In this document: positions 1 to 11,400 of the stretch, one piece after another
Layout: every line of letters starts with the position of its first letter
How positions within the stretch are numbered: position 1 is the stretch's first letter
Assembly (NCBI GenBank): GCA_031769625.1
Contig: JAUIMM010000121.1
Location: 13,078,001 to 13,142,000 of the forward strand
DNA length: 64,000 bases
From: Taudactylus pleione
Taxonomy: Eukaryota > Chordata > Amphibia > Anura > Myobatrachidae
Reading direction: 5' to 3'
Notes under the pieces: model-generated
Told to the model about the DNA's origin: nothing
What the model saw: the letters and a program-made list of their open reading frames with translations, nothing else
Databases searched by the model: none
Translations under genes and position numbers: made by a program

Positions 1-816
1 TTCTTTTAGGAAGTCGGACGCTTTGTTTGTCCTCTATGGCTTCCGTAAAAAGGGTTGGCCTGCTTCAAAGCAAACTTTGGCAGGTTGGATTCGTATGGCT
101 ATTTCAGAAGCTTATCTTTATGAAGGCCTTCCGGTTCCTACCTCTGTGAGGGCACATTCCACTAGGTCTGTGGGTCCTTCGTGGGCAGCTCGACGTGGTG
201 CATCTGCAGTCCAGATCTGCAAGGCTGCCACGTGGTCCTCTGTCCATACCTTTGTGAGGTATTACGCTTTTGACACCTTTGCCTCTCAGGATGCTTCCTT
301 CGGGCGGCAGATTCTCCTTTCAGCACATGAGCAATCCCCACCCTTAAAGGATACTGCTTTGGGACATCCCCAAGGTATCCTGTGGATACCCTATGGACCC
401 TGATGTTGAAAATATGAGATATGGTAAGAACTTACCTTAGTTATCTCTATTGCTACGAAGTCCATAGGGTTCCACAGGACTCCAGCCCTGTCGCACCTGT
501 GCTGCAGATGGGCTTTACTCTGGTCACCGTTTTTTTTCCGTCTCCCTCTGGAGAGAATGTGATTCTTGTGTGTGTCCAGATCTTTCTTCTTTCTCTTCCT
601 TCTCCTCCGGCTTATGGCTTGGTACGTAACTGAGATGCCTTGGCTCGGGGGCGGGGTATAGGAGGGGGACCCTAATGCATCCTGGGAGGCTGAAAACTTA
701 ACTGTATGGTGCCCGATGCCTGACGTCATCACCTATACCCCAAGGTATCCTGTGGAACCCTATGGACTTCGTAGAAATAGAGATAACAAAAGTAAGTTCT
801 TACCATATCTCATATT
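1..816 (+). mobile_element. DIRS-type retrotransposon, 3' end of copy 1 (5' part outside window)
   Basis: This stretch matches the 3' end of the fuller DIRS element at 20.5-26.4 kb. It holds the end of the tyrosine recombinase frame (2-403), an internal complementary region (about 370-485) and a right inverted terminal repeat (about 640-816). The internal region reads through sequence complementary to both outer ends of the element, which is the hallmark of DIRS-type termini. The copy differs from the 20.5-kb copy by scattered substitutions, so they are separate insertions of one family in the same orientation. Confidence 0.85.
2..403 (+). CDS. DIRS tyrosine recombinase, C-terminal part (partial, transposon gene)
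   Basis: The frame is open from the window edge to the stop at 401-403, so the start lies outside. It encodes the C-terminal half of the catalytic domain of a DIRS tyrosine recombinase, the enzyme that integrates the circular DNA intermediate. Visible landmarks are the H-x-x-R box in HSTRS at about residues 46-50 and a VRYYAF segment about 30 residues later holding the likely nucleophilic tyrosine. Unlike the copy ending at 25801, this one has TGG where that one has TGA, so its C terminus is intact. A transposon gene, not a host gene. Confidence 0.8.
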   Translation, partial: SFRKSDALFVLYGFRKKGWPASKQTLAGWIRMAISEAYLYEGLPVPTSVRAHSTRSVGPSWAARRGASAVQICKAATWSSVHTFVRYYAFDTFASQDASFGRQILLSAHEQSPPLKDTALGHPQGILWIPYGP

Positions 817-1273
817 ATAGCATGTGTGGATACAGAAGACGAAATATGCCATCTATAAATAGTATAATTATCCCTTTGCTTGTTTGCAGCATTGTTAATG
901 ATTTTATTGTGTTTTCTATTTTTCCGAGGGGTGTTCTGGTTATTGCAACATGTTGCTTAGATCACACAACTAATGCTACATTAACACGGGACGATTTTCC
1001 TGAACGACATTAACGATATCGTTCAACGATAAATCGTTCATAGAAGTTTTTTTTATGCAGTTATCTATATCTATGGTCGACCGTACATGCAGGCCAACTT
1101 GGACTATTTTGTCAAGATTTACCTGTAAAGACATGACTTCACTGAAATATCTATCATAGATCTCTATCAGTGTGTACACCCAAAATCGTTTGCCCTGCAC
1201 TACAGAAAGTTGGAGGGAAATCTATCGGCGATATCTTTGGTTGTGCAGGTTGTACAGTGTGTATGCAGCATTA
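817..1273. other. Unassigned spacer
   Basis: I see no gene here. A short imperfect inverted repeat around the word CGTTCA/TGAACG occurs near 985-1040. Nothing else is recognisable. Confidence 0.4.
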
Positions 1274-1758
1274 GGGCCTGGTTCAGAGATTGAAGCAATG
1301 GCAATATTTACGCAGTTGAGCAATTATTGGTGATCTGCGCATATATATACGTAAAGTTCCATTACCATCGGTGGTCGCAATGAGGATTTGTCCACAGAGT
1401 GATCGAAAGTCAGGGAGCATTTGGGGAAGATAACGGGTGAGTGGCGCTCAAAATACCGTTGTGTTGCAACCATTTTGGGGGCGTGTCGTAGAATGCGATT
1501 GTGATCTTGTATGCAGAAAAAACGGCTCCGGTGTCTGAGTTTCGGTGGTCATTCTGGGTAACGATAGGCTTACACAGAATTCTGATAATTGACTGATCTG
1601 TGAACTATGCTGCGTCTTTGTACTTAGTCGTTTGGATTAGCAAAGCCACTGGTGGGCGTCTCAATTCATATCCCGGTGGCCACGACATTTGCATAGTTTG
1701 GCACAGTCGCTGCATACAAATTCACAGCATCATTGGCGTGCAGCTCTGAATCAGGCCC
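1274..1758. mobile_element. Harbinger-like MITE (GGGCCTG...CAGGCCC termini)
   Basis: The ends GGGCCTGGTTCAGAG and CTCTGAATCAGGCCC are inverted repeats. The flanks are TTA on the left and TAA on the right, close to the 3-bp TWA duplications of PIF/Harbinger elements. No transposase is encoded. The same termini recur at 10375, 28641, 30033, 47976, 52395 and 60374. Confidence 0.65.
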
Positions 1759-1844
1759 TAAGACTCCATATGCACATTGATTGCAGAAATAGTGAATTGG
1801 CATGTATTAACTGTTACACTATATTTGCTAAAATAAAGGACAGA

Positions 1845-1985
1845 GGAGTAGATTTACTAACCCTTGGAGAGAGATAAAGTACCAACGTATCAGCTCCTAA
1901 CTTTCGTTTTTCAAACACAACCTGTAAAGTGACAGGAGCTGATTGGTTGATACTTTAACTCTTTCCAAGGCTTAGTCCATCTCCC
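1845..1985. mobile_element. Short palindromic MITE
   Basis: The left arm (about 1862-1900) and right arm (about 1937-1970) are imperfect inverted copies around AGGAGCTGATTGG. Related TTTACTAA-type termini are found at 4326 and 9996. It lies in the intron upstream of the first coding exon of the zinc-finger gene. Confidence 0.45.
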
Positions 1986-2188
1986 CCAGAGTTTATTTTA
2001 TCAACCAAGCTATTGGAGTATTAAATCAGATTGAAGATGTTGTTTTTTTTTTTTTTTTCCCAGAAAAATGTCTGTATATTAATGCTCACAATTGATGTAA
2101 AAATCATTAAATGGTTTAATTTTTTTCTTTTTATTTGCAGATTTTAAACATCAGACTGTGGAAGGGTCATAGCGGAGCATGGCACACT

Positions 2189-2429
2189 ATGGAAAATGTC
2201 AGTGGTTGGGCAGGAAAGTCATTTGAACAGTTGGTGCTACAAATCGTAGCTGGTGCAGAGAACCAAATGGAGGATACAGTTAAGGAAACTGCTTCCAATG
2301 AGAACAAAGCTGTATGTGATTCTAGCTGCGTCCAAGTTGAGGTGACCAACCCGATGAATGCTAGGTCTCTGAATACAGCTGAACAGCCAGAGTCCAGGTC
2401 TTCTGAAATGGAATGTACCGATAATACTG
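2189..2429 (+). CDS. znf142: znf142 coding exon 1
   Basis: The exon begins at an acceptor CAG ending at 2140 after a long T-rich tract; coding starts at ATG 2189. It encodes the finger-free N terminus (residues 1-80). It ends in phase 1 at a GC donor, G|GCAAGT at 2430, instead of the usual GT. Confidence 0.65.
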
Positions 2430-5400
2430 GCAAGTCATTCATACTCTTTTGTATTCACGTTTTTTTTTCACTTTATCAGTCACTCCTTTATTAACTCTTT
2501 TATCTGTCTATCCAGGTAAGTCGGACATAGTTTCAGCTTCCCCCGATGCCTGCCTATTATATAAGGACACTTACTATCAATTTGCAGACTGCGAGACACC
2601 AGAATGTCCCAGTAATTCCTGTAGTGACTCCGTCATCACCACGAAGGACCAAGTTACTATCAGGCATGAGGAAAACTCTTCTGAAGTGGAAAAGGTTGCC
2701 TTCTTCTGTCCAATTTGTTATAAAGAATTCAGGACACCCACTGAACTAAAGGAACATTTCAAAAGCCACCCTTCCCCACCTCAAGACTTCAAGTGCTGGC
2801 AGGGTGGCTGCATATTCACCGCACAAGACTTTAAGAAATTTCAGTCTCATCTGAGGCGGGAGCATAAATTGTCACCTGTGACTTGTTCTCACCGTACCTG
2901 CCGCCTTCTGTTCCCAAGCCGCGAGGAGATGTCCCAACACTTTCGCAACCATTTTCCATTTCACTGTAACCATTGTGACTTTGTCGGCTCCAACACAAAA
3001 GTGTTCTGTCAGCATATGAAGTCTCATTCTAGACCAGAACAAACACATTTAGCTCTAGAAAAATCTCAATTCAAAAAGCTATCTCCACTGATATCTCTTA
3101 CAGCTGATCCAACAACGGAGAGCCCAGATCAGATCATATCCCAGTATAGTAAGTACACATACGACTGTTTATTACTTCTAAACCCATATTGCCATTCTCC
3201 GGATCAAAACAAATACTATTTAAGAAAAGTTAACCTTGTCAGACTTTGTGTTTTTTTGCCCTTTTTTTTTTTTTAATATTAAAAAATTATATGTGTATAA
3301 TATGGCAAAATATTTTTTAGATGAAGTCGATTCCATATCCATCCTCGCACGCAGAAAACGCAGGAAAACATTGACTCGGAAAAAAGAAACGGAAAATCCT
3401 GAACAGAGCAGTGAGGATGAAAATGAAAGTGATCATGTTGTAAAGAAAAGTGCAAAGAGACAACAGGTCATTCGTACTGTCAAAAATATGGATTCTTCTT
3501 TTAAAGGTACCATTGGCGATGCCCCTTGTTTTTCCAAGACTGTAGAAAAGTCCCAGCATGTAAGATGGATTTCATTCTAGCCATTCTGATTTTTCTTTCT
3601 GGCTCAGTTATTTTCTTATTTCAAAAATATAAAAAGTTGACTAACAAAATGATTCAACCACAACTGTTTAAATGTAGATATTGGTTCATATGGCAAAAGT
3701 GCTAATGCATAGTGCTAAATTGTATTTATCTTTAAATGTAATTGTAATTAATGTTTTATCTAGCCAATAATTTATATATTTCTTTATTTTTACTTTTCTA
3801 ACTTATTTTTATGTGGGGAAGGGGAGGTATTCAAGCACAGAACTTTACACATATTAAGCATTCTTTAGAAGCAACATGAAAATTGCCTTTTGAGGATAGT
3901 TATTCCTTATGCATGGTTAGAGGGCAGGTATAGGGTACAGTTAAAGTTGTGACTCCACAAAGGAATATTTTTGAGAAACACCTAATTGTTTAATGGGGTG
4001 ATTTTCTGTGTGACGCACGGGACATTTACATGCACTCAAGTATGTGAACTGTTTCTAAACCACAACTTTTTTTATTCTGGTGTCCAAGTCAGAGCTGCTG
4101 TGTATAACAGAGTTTTTAAAAATTCCAGAAGGAACTGTTTACTGTAGTGACATATTTCTGGTGTATATTTTCTACCAACAAAGTTTTTAAGACTTGGACA
4201 CCAAACAAATAATAATTGTGGTATAGAAACCGTTCACATAATTGAATGCATGTAAATGTAGCGTGCTCCACACTGATAATCGCCTAATGGAGTACAGTAG
4301 AGAGTATCCTTCTGACTTAGAGGGTATATTTACTAAAGTGATAGTTTTTAGAAGTGGAGATGTAACTCGTGGCAACCTATCAGATTCTAGCTATTATTTC
4401 TAGAACAGTGGTCCTCAGGACCCCACACAGTTCATGTTTTCCAGGTCACCTAGCAGGTGCACAGGTGTAGTCATTACTCACTGACACATTTTAAAAGATC
4501 CACAGGTGGAGCTAATTATTTCACATGTGATTCTGTGAGGAGACCTGGAAAACATGACCTGTTTGGGGTACTGAGGACCGAGTTTGAGAACCTGTGTTCT
4601 AGAATGTGCTAGACAATGTTAAGTAGAATGTGATTTGTTGCTATGGGCAACATCTCTACTTCCATAAACCCACTCTTTAGTATACCCCTTAGTGTCAGGA
4701 GAAAATGAATCCAAAGTAGTATGAATGCTGTTTAGTATTTTTATACACATCTAAGTATGGCAGATTAGAGTATGCAGACAAGAGTCAAATATGCATAGTT
4801 TATTACTATATCCTGTTGCTATTGTATATTATTGCTCTAAACTGAGGTGCACAATAGAGGGTAGTGAAAAAAACTGAATGTAGAACACAATTAATTGAAA
4901 GTATGAATTGTATTGACTTTTTATTGACCCTGTATGTAAATCGCAAATGTACAAAAGGCTTTAAATGCAATAATAGTAAATTTAGGTTGCACTACAAAAC
5001 AAAGTTTTGTTGCTTTGAGTAACAGCCTTTTCCTGTGATTGTTCCCGGATTGTGGAACATTATTTAATTCTGATAATTCAGTGTGATTTGCAAACTGTTG
5101 TTGTAAATTCCAGTGTGATGTCCTTGGGAGAGATATATTCTCTAATTTTTCTCTGGCTCTTCCTTTAGGTGTAGGGACTGTTGACAATGGCAAGGAGCAT
5201 CTGTTTAAGACCCACATGTGTCCAGAGTGTAAGCGCTGCTTCAAGAAAAGGACCCACTTGGCCGACCACCTCCACCTGCACTTTCCTGACCCAAACCTCC
5301 AGTGCCCAAACTGTTGCAAGTTTTTCACCAGCCGTAATAAGTTGAAGATCCATATGATGAGGGAGGCTGGCGAGAAGGTCCATCGCTGCTCACTATGTGA

Positions 5401-8400
5401 CTACAGTTCTGTAGAGAGAAATTCCCTGAATCGTCACATGGCGAGCATCCATGAGGGGGTGTCTAATTTCTATTCTGACACATACGCCTGTCCGGTATGC
5501 CAGGAGGTCTTTAAACTTAGCCAAGCTCTGAAGGATCACATGAAAGGACACAAAACTGAACAGAAGATGCTGTTGTGTTTTGAGCAGGGCTGTGACCAAG
5601 CTGTGTCTGATCGTAAAGAGTTCCTCCGACACCTGAAGGAATTGCATGCAATCCAGGCAGTGGAGTGCAGGTACCATGCCTGCTCACTGCTCTTCAGGAG
5701 CCGCGAGGAGATGGAACAGCACCGCAAGAACCACTATGCCTTCCACTGCCAGGAATGTGACTTTGTTTGCTCCAATAAACACGTTTTCCGCAAGCACAAG
5801 AAGCGTGGGCATCCGGGTACAGAAGAGCTGGCGTGCCGCTTCTGTCCTTATAAGAGCTTTAATCCAGTGGAATATGCTGACCATGTGGGCAAAATGCATG
5901 CTAATGAGAAGATTCACCGATGCGAGGACTGTGACTTTGCCACTGCACACAAGAGGGTCCTGATACGGCACATATTATTACACACCGGTAACGTGATAAC
6001 ATTTTCTAGTTTTTTTCTTTTTTCTAATGCTCATATTTGCACAATCTCTTTACAGCCAACGACGCTAAATAACAGATTCTGAATCCTACAGACCTCTTTA
6101 CATTGAGAAATATTAATAGCAGCACTTAACTTTCCTGTCTCTTAAAGGGATGCTGTGGGATGGTTAATAAGGAGCTGCAAGTACTTCCGTCCTATTGAGG
6201 AAAATAGTCTACTATAAGCTTGGAAGATACAGTAGTTGGCTTTTGTGATAAGAATGAGTGTTCAGGTGTACTGATGGAAAAACTCACTGACCTGACTAAA
6301 TTTGTCGGCACTTAGTTCATATAAATCCCAGCACAAGTGCAGCATAGTCACAGTTGAGAATCCGTTTTATGTAGAAGTGTTACTGTACAATGTGCAATAT
6401 ACATCGTCTTCTCCACTATGTATTTCATTTAGTACAGTTTGTGCTCCATTTCTGATTTCTTCTATATTTGCGTATTTGTCACACTTAATTGTTTCAGATC
6501 TTCAAACAAAACTGAAATGATCATTTTATTTATTGAAGGATAAAAAATGATTCAACATTTATATTACCCATGTGAAAAATGTACTGCGCCCCTCCTCCCC
6601 CCTGCAACCAAACGCTTCTGATATCTGGAGATCAGTCTTTCACATCCCTGTGAGGAATTTTGTCCCACTCTTCCTTACAGAATTGCTTTTATTCAGCCAC
6701 ATTGGACGGTTTTCGATCATGAACTGCCTGTTTAAGGTCCTTCTGCCACAGTATCTCAATTGGATTCAAGCCAGGACATTGACTAGGCCACTCCAAAACC
6801 TTCATTTTATTTTGCCATTCAGAGGGTGACTTAATCTTGTGCTTTAAACCATTGTCTTGCTGCATAACCCAGTTGCTGATGACCAGACATTCTCTCTTTA
6901 TCACTCTCCAAAGCTTAGTATATCAGCCCATATGTGTGATGTTTTCTATAAATAAATAGCTATTTGTTAATACATCCATTTTATCTATTTATGAGTCCGT
7001 GTAACCAGTGCAGTTTCTCGCTCTGTGTGATGGTGTCTATGTATTGCATGTGGGCACACTGTATACATTCACACACCCGTACACATATTTTGATGATTAT
7101 TGTGTGGGGTTGCAAATTTTCCCTTCTTTTTTTGAGCCTATTGTTGCCAAGCGCAGAGTTTCATTTAACTGGCTGTTGTTGGATAATCATTTTCCTTCAA
7201 TAAATGAAATGATCATTTAAAAACCGTATTTTGTATTTACTTAGGTTGTCTTTATCTTATATACAAATATGCTTGACGATCTGAAACAAGTGTGACATAT
7301 ATGCAAAAATAGAAGAAATCAGGAAAGGAGGAAAAACTTTTTCACGCCACTGTATATCATTACATCTATATATTTAATACCGTGTTTCAGTGGTTCTCAA
7401 ACTCTGTCCCCAGGACCCCAAACAGTTCATGTTTTCCAGGTCTCCTGTGAATCTTTACATTGTGACAGTTGGTCATACATCTGTAGTTTAATACAGTATG
7501 TAGCTGCGCACTGATATACAGTATTAACAACTGTCACGATTTAAAGATCTACAGGTGACCTGGAAAACATGAACTCTTTGGGGTCTTGAGGACCGAGTTT
7601 GAGAACCACCGCCTTACTTTATCTAATACATATAATTTGCTTCGTCCTTTTGTCCGGAACGCTCTTTGAATTTGAATACCTCAAAGACTAATTAAGATAT
7701 TCATTTGATTCTTTGGCGACGGCTTTCAATCAGCAATAAATTACAGAATTTGGAATAAAATCGATTAAAAACAAAAAATCACCAAATGCCAAAAATGGGC
7801 GTGGCTACGTGGATGGCTCAGAATCCGTTTCTGAGCTATCTAACAAAATTATTCTGACTGCCAATAACAAAGATATGCACTCTTGGTTCATGAAGAGTCT
7901 GAGCAATATTGTAGTGTGGATACTATGGTAACGGATGACAAGGAAACCATATTCAATTTTCCAACTGAGTTCTTGAACGAGCAAACACCTTCAGGCATGC
8001 CCCCACATAAGCTATACCTACAAGTCGGTAATGCTATTGTAATGCTTATTAGAAAGGCTGTCACATCGCTGACCTCATCGGATGACGTCTTATCAGCCTT
8101 CACTATCCCAGACCCCACTGTGACCCATAATCTTCCCACACTGGGCTGTCCACCCGGACTGTCACAGCGCTGACGTCTGCTGTGAAACAAGCGCAGGCGC
8201 CCTTTCCCGGCAGCTTTCCTCCCCACTTCCCTTGGGGAATACATGGCTGAAAACGAGGAGGCAGAGCCAGCTGCAGGGCTGAGACTGAGAATGAAGTTTG
8301 CAGCCATAGTGCAGCTGGCATTGTAGGTACTTCTGGAAATGTTTCTGTATATAAGTGTATGTGTGTGTATTTCTATGTTTCAGTGTATGTACCTATATTT

Positions 8401-11400
8401 CTGCTTATATGTATATATGTGTAAATATGTACATGAGGGTCTTTATGTGGGTGTTTTTATATGTATATTAGTGTATGTATATGAGTATATGTGTACCTAT
8501 GTAATAAAGCATGTAAAGTATAGTCCTGGGTACAACTTGGCGAAATGTTTGCCACGGGCATACTAGTCAGTATAAGGATAATTCCGCCACACAGTTGCTT
8601 TCTCCAGTGCCCTGGAATTGCAATCTTCAGTTACATGTTAACTTACCCTATCCAGACAACAGGGATTATTTCATAATAACCTGATGCAATGGGCAGAAAT
8701 GTTCTGTGACACATTACAAAGCATCACATTCTAAATGCCACCTTTAGTGCAGTTTAAAAATTAGCACAATAAACAGACTTCTGCCATCGAATCAGTTTTT
8801 TGGAAAGTAATGGATGCATTGAACTTTCTGTAACTTATATCATAATGGTGGAAACATGTTACTGAATACAATGGTCTGAATGAAATTCGCTCTTTTTTTT
8901 GTCAGGTGAGAAACCACATAAATGCAGCCAGTGTGACTTCATGTGCCGAGACATCAGTTACCTTTCTAAACACATGCTAACTCACTCCACGGACAAGAAC
9001 TATATGTGCACAGAATGCGGATACATCACTAAATGGAAACACTATCTGAATGTGCACATGCGCAAACACAGCGGAGACCTCAGGTCAGTGTTTTACAACA
9101 GACACTGTCTTCTCCACACTGTATATCATCTTGTACGTCATTACATCTATATATTTATTACCGTATTTTATCAGCTTGAGAATAATGGCGATGCATAGGG
9201 GGCGATTCCATTTTTTTTAGAAGCCCCCCGCTGGGCATCTATACGAATAGGCGCCCAGCGGAGCAATTCAATTGTTGCTCGGTTCAGGTGCCTATCGCTG
9301 CTGTGGGAATAAACTTTTTCTTGCATGTTCCTGAGGTGCGAGAAAAAAATGTGTCCAAAGTCCATTTTTTTGGAGACCCTAATAGTGGTTTCAGCACCCA
9401 AAACCACTTCTTTAGATAAATACTAATGGGCGCCCAAACTGAGAAAAAATGTAATTGCTTTGTATAGACGCCCAGCAGGAGGCAGCTACAACAGTTTAAT
9501 TGCAGCTATAGTGTCCCAGAATTCCATGCTTCAGCACAGGATGTGTGTAACAGGAAGGCTTGTTGGGGGGGACACTGGAGTTACACTGGGGTATATATGG
9601 TGGTGTGTGGAGCCTGGCACTTTAAATCTTGAGATCGAAGATTAAACAGATGTGTATACTATGAATGCACAAAAAGCTGAGAACAAGAACAAACCACAAA
9701 CAATATACTATACATTGAGAACAACAATATATTAGCAGCACTAATTGTGTCTATCAGATATACAATAAAACAACATACACCTTACAAACCCCATTGTTAT
9801 GAGGATTCAATATGGGCTTGTATGCTATCATAACCTGTTTGAAAATCCACACTGTGACATTTAAGAACAGTAAGCACTTCAAGTGTAAAGGGAACTGGGA
9901 AAATATTGAATATAACACATTGTGGATAGGGGATGCTGTATATGGAGTACTATAATTAAAACTACTGAATTTAGCATGTGTAAATCCTCACAATGGGTTA
10001 TATTTACTAAAGTGAGCATTTTTAGAAGTGTAGATGTTGCCCATAGCAACCAATCAGATTCTAAGTAACAATTAACTTGCACCTTCTAGAAGATAATAGC
10101 TAGAATCTGATTGGTTGCTATGGGCAACATCTCCATTTCTAATAACTCATTTTAGTAAATTTACTCCAATGTGTGGTATATTTATATATGGAGGAAATGA
10201 GACCCATGTATTATGAATAAGGATCTTTTTATTGAGACATATGAATAGCCCTAATAAGGGTAATTAAACTGTCTTTCTATACATAGCAATGGTGATAAGT
10301 AACAGTTTATATGGGGATACATAAAATGGAGTATGATATTTAGGACACCTAAATTAAACCCCTGATTGAATATAGGGCCTGATTCAGAGCTGGACACTCT
10401 GACCAGAGCGCTCGCTCTAAATCAGGGCCCTCCTACCTAAAAATGGAGCGGCCTCCCTTATGCGAGCGGCCATAAAGATGGTCGCGATGGTCAAGACTAT
10501 CGCGACCATCGGGCTTGCGACGAGACCTTGCGGTAGGGTCTCGCTGCCGCAAGCCCAGGAGTGCTTTTGGCTCTATCAGAGCCAGAAGCACTCCCACTGA
10601 CATCACTAGAGATGTCAGTGGGGCCGGCCCCAGACGGTAGGCGTTCCCATGGGAACGCCTCCGTCTGGGCAGCAACGCCCCCAGAACGCCCACCAAAGGG
10701 GGCGTGCTGTCAGTCACCATCGACAGCACGCCCCCTTTGGTGCGAGACCCATAGCGACAGCCAAATGCGGGTCTCACGCATGCGCACGACGGAGCTCCCT
10801 CCGTCGTGTGCATGCGCATTAGGGCACCATCGACCCGCTTGCGAGCGCTCAGCGCTCGCGAGCAGGTCTGAATTAGGCCCATAGAGCATAAGTTGACTGT
10901 AAGACCTCGTTGAATTCATAGCTACAACAATATATCCCATTATCTGGGTAATGTAGTAAGAATTTAATTGAACTCACAATCTACAATGGGGAGTCGGTGA
11001 TCCTCAGGGCATTATGCTTGAACCGTTATAAGTCCAATTCATATGTGGCTCATTTTTTATTTGACTACGTAGTAATTATATTGATAAATTATACTGCTAA
11101 TAACACTGCATATAGATGGTCTACATTGCACAGCCTTATTTTAATGTTTTCCTTCTGAATATTTTATTTTATTTAGCTGTTTTTAAAGAAATAGCCACTT
11201 AGTGGAAATATTAATATGTTCTATTTTATATGATATTCAAAATTAGAAACATGATTTTGTGCACCCCTTAGACTACTTCTGTAATGTCTTATGCATTTTT
11301 TTACTGTTGATACATTTACGGAAGTTGGTAGAATTATATTGTTATAAAATAAAAACAATTATTTGTCATACTTTCAGAAGGGAAAACAAAATGAATTGTA

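Larger units (their letters stand above)
3507..5168 (+). other. znf142 intron 3
   Basis: The intron runs from GTACCA to TTTAG. It holds an AT-rich stretch (3600-4320) with nothing recognisable and a nested pair of transposons (4326-4690). Confidence 0.6.

Noticed and set aside
2041..2060. Poly(T) tract as a terminator or retroposon tail
   Set aside because: No target duplication or retroposon body is attached; it is part of the T-rich intron.
3507..3559. Longer version of znf142 exon 3 using the donor at 3560
   Set aside because: It gives phase 0, after which exon 4 would read into a stop; the donor at 3507 keeps the frame.
10433..10884. Open frames of over 100 codons on both strands
   Set aside because: They lie in a MITE made of GC-rich palindromes, which makes open frames mirror each other; there are no domains.
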